7,780 nucleotides of DNA from Ruminococcaceae bacterium UBA3220. GTDB taxonomy: Bacteria > Bacillota > Clostridia > Oscillospirales > Acutalibacteraceae. The stretch is taken from contig DEWC01000029.1 in NCBI GenBank assembly GCA_002363095.1, positions 1-7,780 on the forward strand, given 5' to 3'. A model generated the notes under the pieces. The model was not told the origin of the DNA. It made no database searches and saw only the letters and a program-made list of their open reading frames with translations. Positions 6,840 to 7,780 of this stretch are shown here, piece by piece (positions within the stretch are counted from its first letter, which is position 1; each line of letters starts with the position of its first letter). The position numbers were made by a program, and so were the translations under genes.

Positions 6840-7544
6840 TTACTTAACGAGCGTGCCCACGGGTTCACCCTTGACGGCTCTTATAATATTATCGGGGTCG
6901 GTAAGATTAAATACCAAAATCTTTATATCGTTTTCCATACAAAGTGACGCGGCGGTGGCGTCCATAACATGCAGTTGTTTTTGAAGAATCTCATTGTGCG
7001 AAAGTTCATCGAATTTTACGGCATGGTCGTTCTTGTTGGGATCGCAGTCGTAGACGCCGTCAACATTCGTTGCCTTAAATATTACATTTGCGCCGATTTC
7101 GGCAGCTCGAAGCGCCGCGGCGGTGTCGGTCGAGAAGAAGGGATTTCCCGTTCCGCAACCGAAAATAACAACCCTGCCTTTTTCAAGGTGCCGAATTGCT
7201 TTGTTTCTGATGTAAGGCTCGGCGACCTGACGCATTTCAACGGCGGTCTGCACCCTTGCGGTAACGCCCAACTGCTCGAGCGCATCGCAAAGCGCAAGCG
7301 AATTTATGGTGGTTGCAAGCATTCCCATATGGTCGGCACGGGTTCTGTCCATATCGCCGCTCGAACGGCCGCGCCAGAAGTTTCCGCCTCCGACGACTAT
7401 CGCAACCTGAGCGCCGAGTTCGGTAGCCTTTTTGACTCTTTTGCAGATATCGAGAACCTTATCAAAATCAATTCCCATTCCCTTTTCTCCGGCAAGAACC
7501 TCACCTGAAAGTTTAAGTAAAATTCTTTTATAAACACTTTCCAT
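6840..7544 (-). CDS. pyrH: Uridylate kinase (UMP kinase)
   Basis: PyrH phosphorylates UMP to UDP in the cytosol, feeding UTP and CTP synthesis. It is a hexameric member of the amino acid kinase family, unrelated to eukaryotic UMP kinases. At 234 residues it is near family length. Visible motifs are RILLKLSGEVL (7-17), the glycine-rich VVGGGNFWRGR (50-60), RADHMGMLAT (69-78) for UMP binding, VIFGCGTGNPFFSTDTAAALRA (126-147, with cysteine 130 where glycine is common) and ATNVDGVYDCDP (158-169) near the nucleotide site. The ATG at 7544 follows GGGG by eight bases, a modest ribosome binding site. It is the first gene of the operon: a good promoter lies just upstream and frr follows 16 bases downstream. 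No pyrimidine-responsive leader is visible in the roughly 30-base predicted leader. Confidence 0.98.
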   Translation of the reverse strand: MESVYKRILLKLSGEVLAGEKGMGIDFDKVLDICKRVKKATELGAQVAIVVGGGNFWRGRSSGDMDRTRADHMGMLATTINSLALCDALEQLGVTARVQTAVEMRQVAEPYIRNKAIRHLEKGRVVIFGCGTGNPFFSTDTAAALRAAEIGANVIFKATNVDGVYDCDPNKNDHAVKFDELSHNEILQKQLHVMDATAASLCMENDIKILVFNLTDPDNIIRAVKGEPVGTLVK

Positions 7545-7581
7545 TACTTTAACCCCGATTATCTATTTATATTATATTTAT

Positions 7582-7610
7582 ATTCTACATTATGTCGGCG
7601 CCGTTGTCAA
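7582..7610 (-). promoter_or_regulatory. Sigma-A type promoter for the pyrH operon
   Basis: On the minus strand a perfect -35 box TTGACA (7610-7605) is followed by a 17-base spacer and a -10 box TAGAAT (7587-7582), which matches five of six consensus bases. An AT-rich stretch (TAATATATTA, 7620-7611) precedes the -35 box, as in UP elements. Transcription should start near 7575, giving a leader of about 30 bases before the pyrH ATG. The spacer contains the palindrome CGGCGCCG (7596-7603). Confidence 0.8.
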
Positions 7611-7652
7611 TAATATATTAATCCCGGCTTTACTTCTGCAAGCGGAAAAAAC

Positions 7653-7678
7653 AAAAAATGCGCCGAAAGGGCGGGGCA
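7653..7678 (-). terminator. Weak terminator-like hairpin
   Basis: The minus-strand RNA can form CGCC-CTTTC-GGCG, extended by two outer pairs across a three-C bulge, followed by CA, T6, G and T6. The stem is short but GC-rich and the U-rich tail is good. It may back up the stronger terminator about 75 bases upstream. Confidence 0.3.
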
Positions 7679-7728
7679 AATTAGGGAGTTTATGTCTAAA
7701 AACGCGCCTTTTGGCAAATAACTTCTTC

Positions 7729-7766
7729 AAAAACGACCGACATACGATAGTATGCCGGCCATTTTA
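7729..7766 (-). terminator. Rho-independent terminator of the gene upstream of pyrH
   Basis: Minus-strand RNA forms a long stem, with the core CCGGCATAC / GTATGTCGG around a TATC loop (7749-7746). It extends outward through GG/UC and U·G to an A tract pairing with the U tract, about 16 bp in all. The 3' side ends in TCGTTTTTG. Three pairs are G·U in minus-strand RNA but would be A·C mismatches if the plus strand were transcribed, so the signal is oriented to stop leftward transcripts entering from the right edge. Confidence 0.75.
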
Positions 7767-7780
7767 TTCATTGTTCTTTA

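Larger units (their letters stand above)
7545..7780. other. Intergenic region upstream of pyrH
   Basis: These 236 bases contain no convincing protein gene on either strand. They hold the pyrH promoter close to the gene and one good and one weak minus-strand terminator farther away. Many Firmicutes have rpsB and tsf next upstream; the minus-strand reading at the right edge (AAAGAACAATGA) could be the last codons of such a gene, but too few bases remain to tell. The stretch 7611-7652 and the part between the two hairpins (7679-7728) show no feature I can support. Confidence 0.6.

Noticed and set aside
6824..6868. Upstream start for frr overlapping pyrH
   Set aside because: The internal ATG at 6823 follows AGGAGG and gives the standard RRF length and N-terminus.
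6969..7508. 179-codon plus-strand open frame opposite pyrH
   Set aside because: It is fully antisense to a clear UMP kinase gene, has no recognisable motif, and fits a codon-bias shadow.
7692..7721. Plus-strand nine-codon peptide MSKNAPFGK preceded by AGGGAG
   Set aside because: It is too short to judge, the spacing to the ribosome binding site is tight, and no plus-strand promoter or downstream gene is in view.
7764..7780. Possible last codons of an upstream gene (KEQ stop on the minus strand)
   Set aside because: Only three codons remain before the window edge, so the gene cannot be identified.

Overview
The window is a compact housekeeping operon read entirely on the minus strand. Gene order (in the direction of transcription, right to left) is pyrH, frr, uppS, cdsA, dxr, rseP, ispG and the first 443 codons of polC. 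This order, the presence of a PolC-type replicative polymerase and the strong Shine-Dalgarno sites point to a Gram-positive anaerobe of the class Clostridia. The moderate GC content would suit an uncultured gut lineage, but the species cannot be named from this sequence.

Layout from the right edge: positions 7545-7780 hold no convincing gene. They contain a Rho-independent terminator for whatever lies upstream (about 7729-7766), a weaker terminator-like hairpin (about 7653-7678) and a near-consensus sigma-A promoter (7582-7610) that should start the pyrH transcript. pyrH (UMP kinase) and frr (ribosome recycling factor) follow, each ended by a short gap. A strong hairpin (6215-6235) lies between frr and uppS. 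uppS and cdsA come next, then three junctions with overlapping stop and start codons (cdsA/dxr, dxr/rseP, rseP/ispG), and finally polC, which runs off the left edge.

The genes share envelope building and growth. dxr and ispG are steps of the MEP isoprenoid pathway, and UppS turns its products into the undecaprenyl carrier for cell-wall synthesis. CdsA makes CDP-diacylglycerol for phospholipids, and RseP is a membrane protease. PyrH feeds UTP/CTP synthesis, Frr recycles ribosomes and PolC replicates DNA.

Most of this is ordinary, and I found no new multi-gene system. The one observation that stands out is in polC. The PHP domain reads directly across the place where the DnaQ-like 3'-5' exonuclease is normally inserted, so this PolC appears to lack its built-in proofreading domain at the usual site, while the visible PHP metal-ligand positions are kept. 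A second point is the start of uppS, where a non-ATG start, an out-of-frame ATG and a run of eight T compete.
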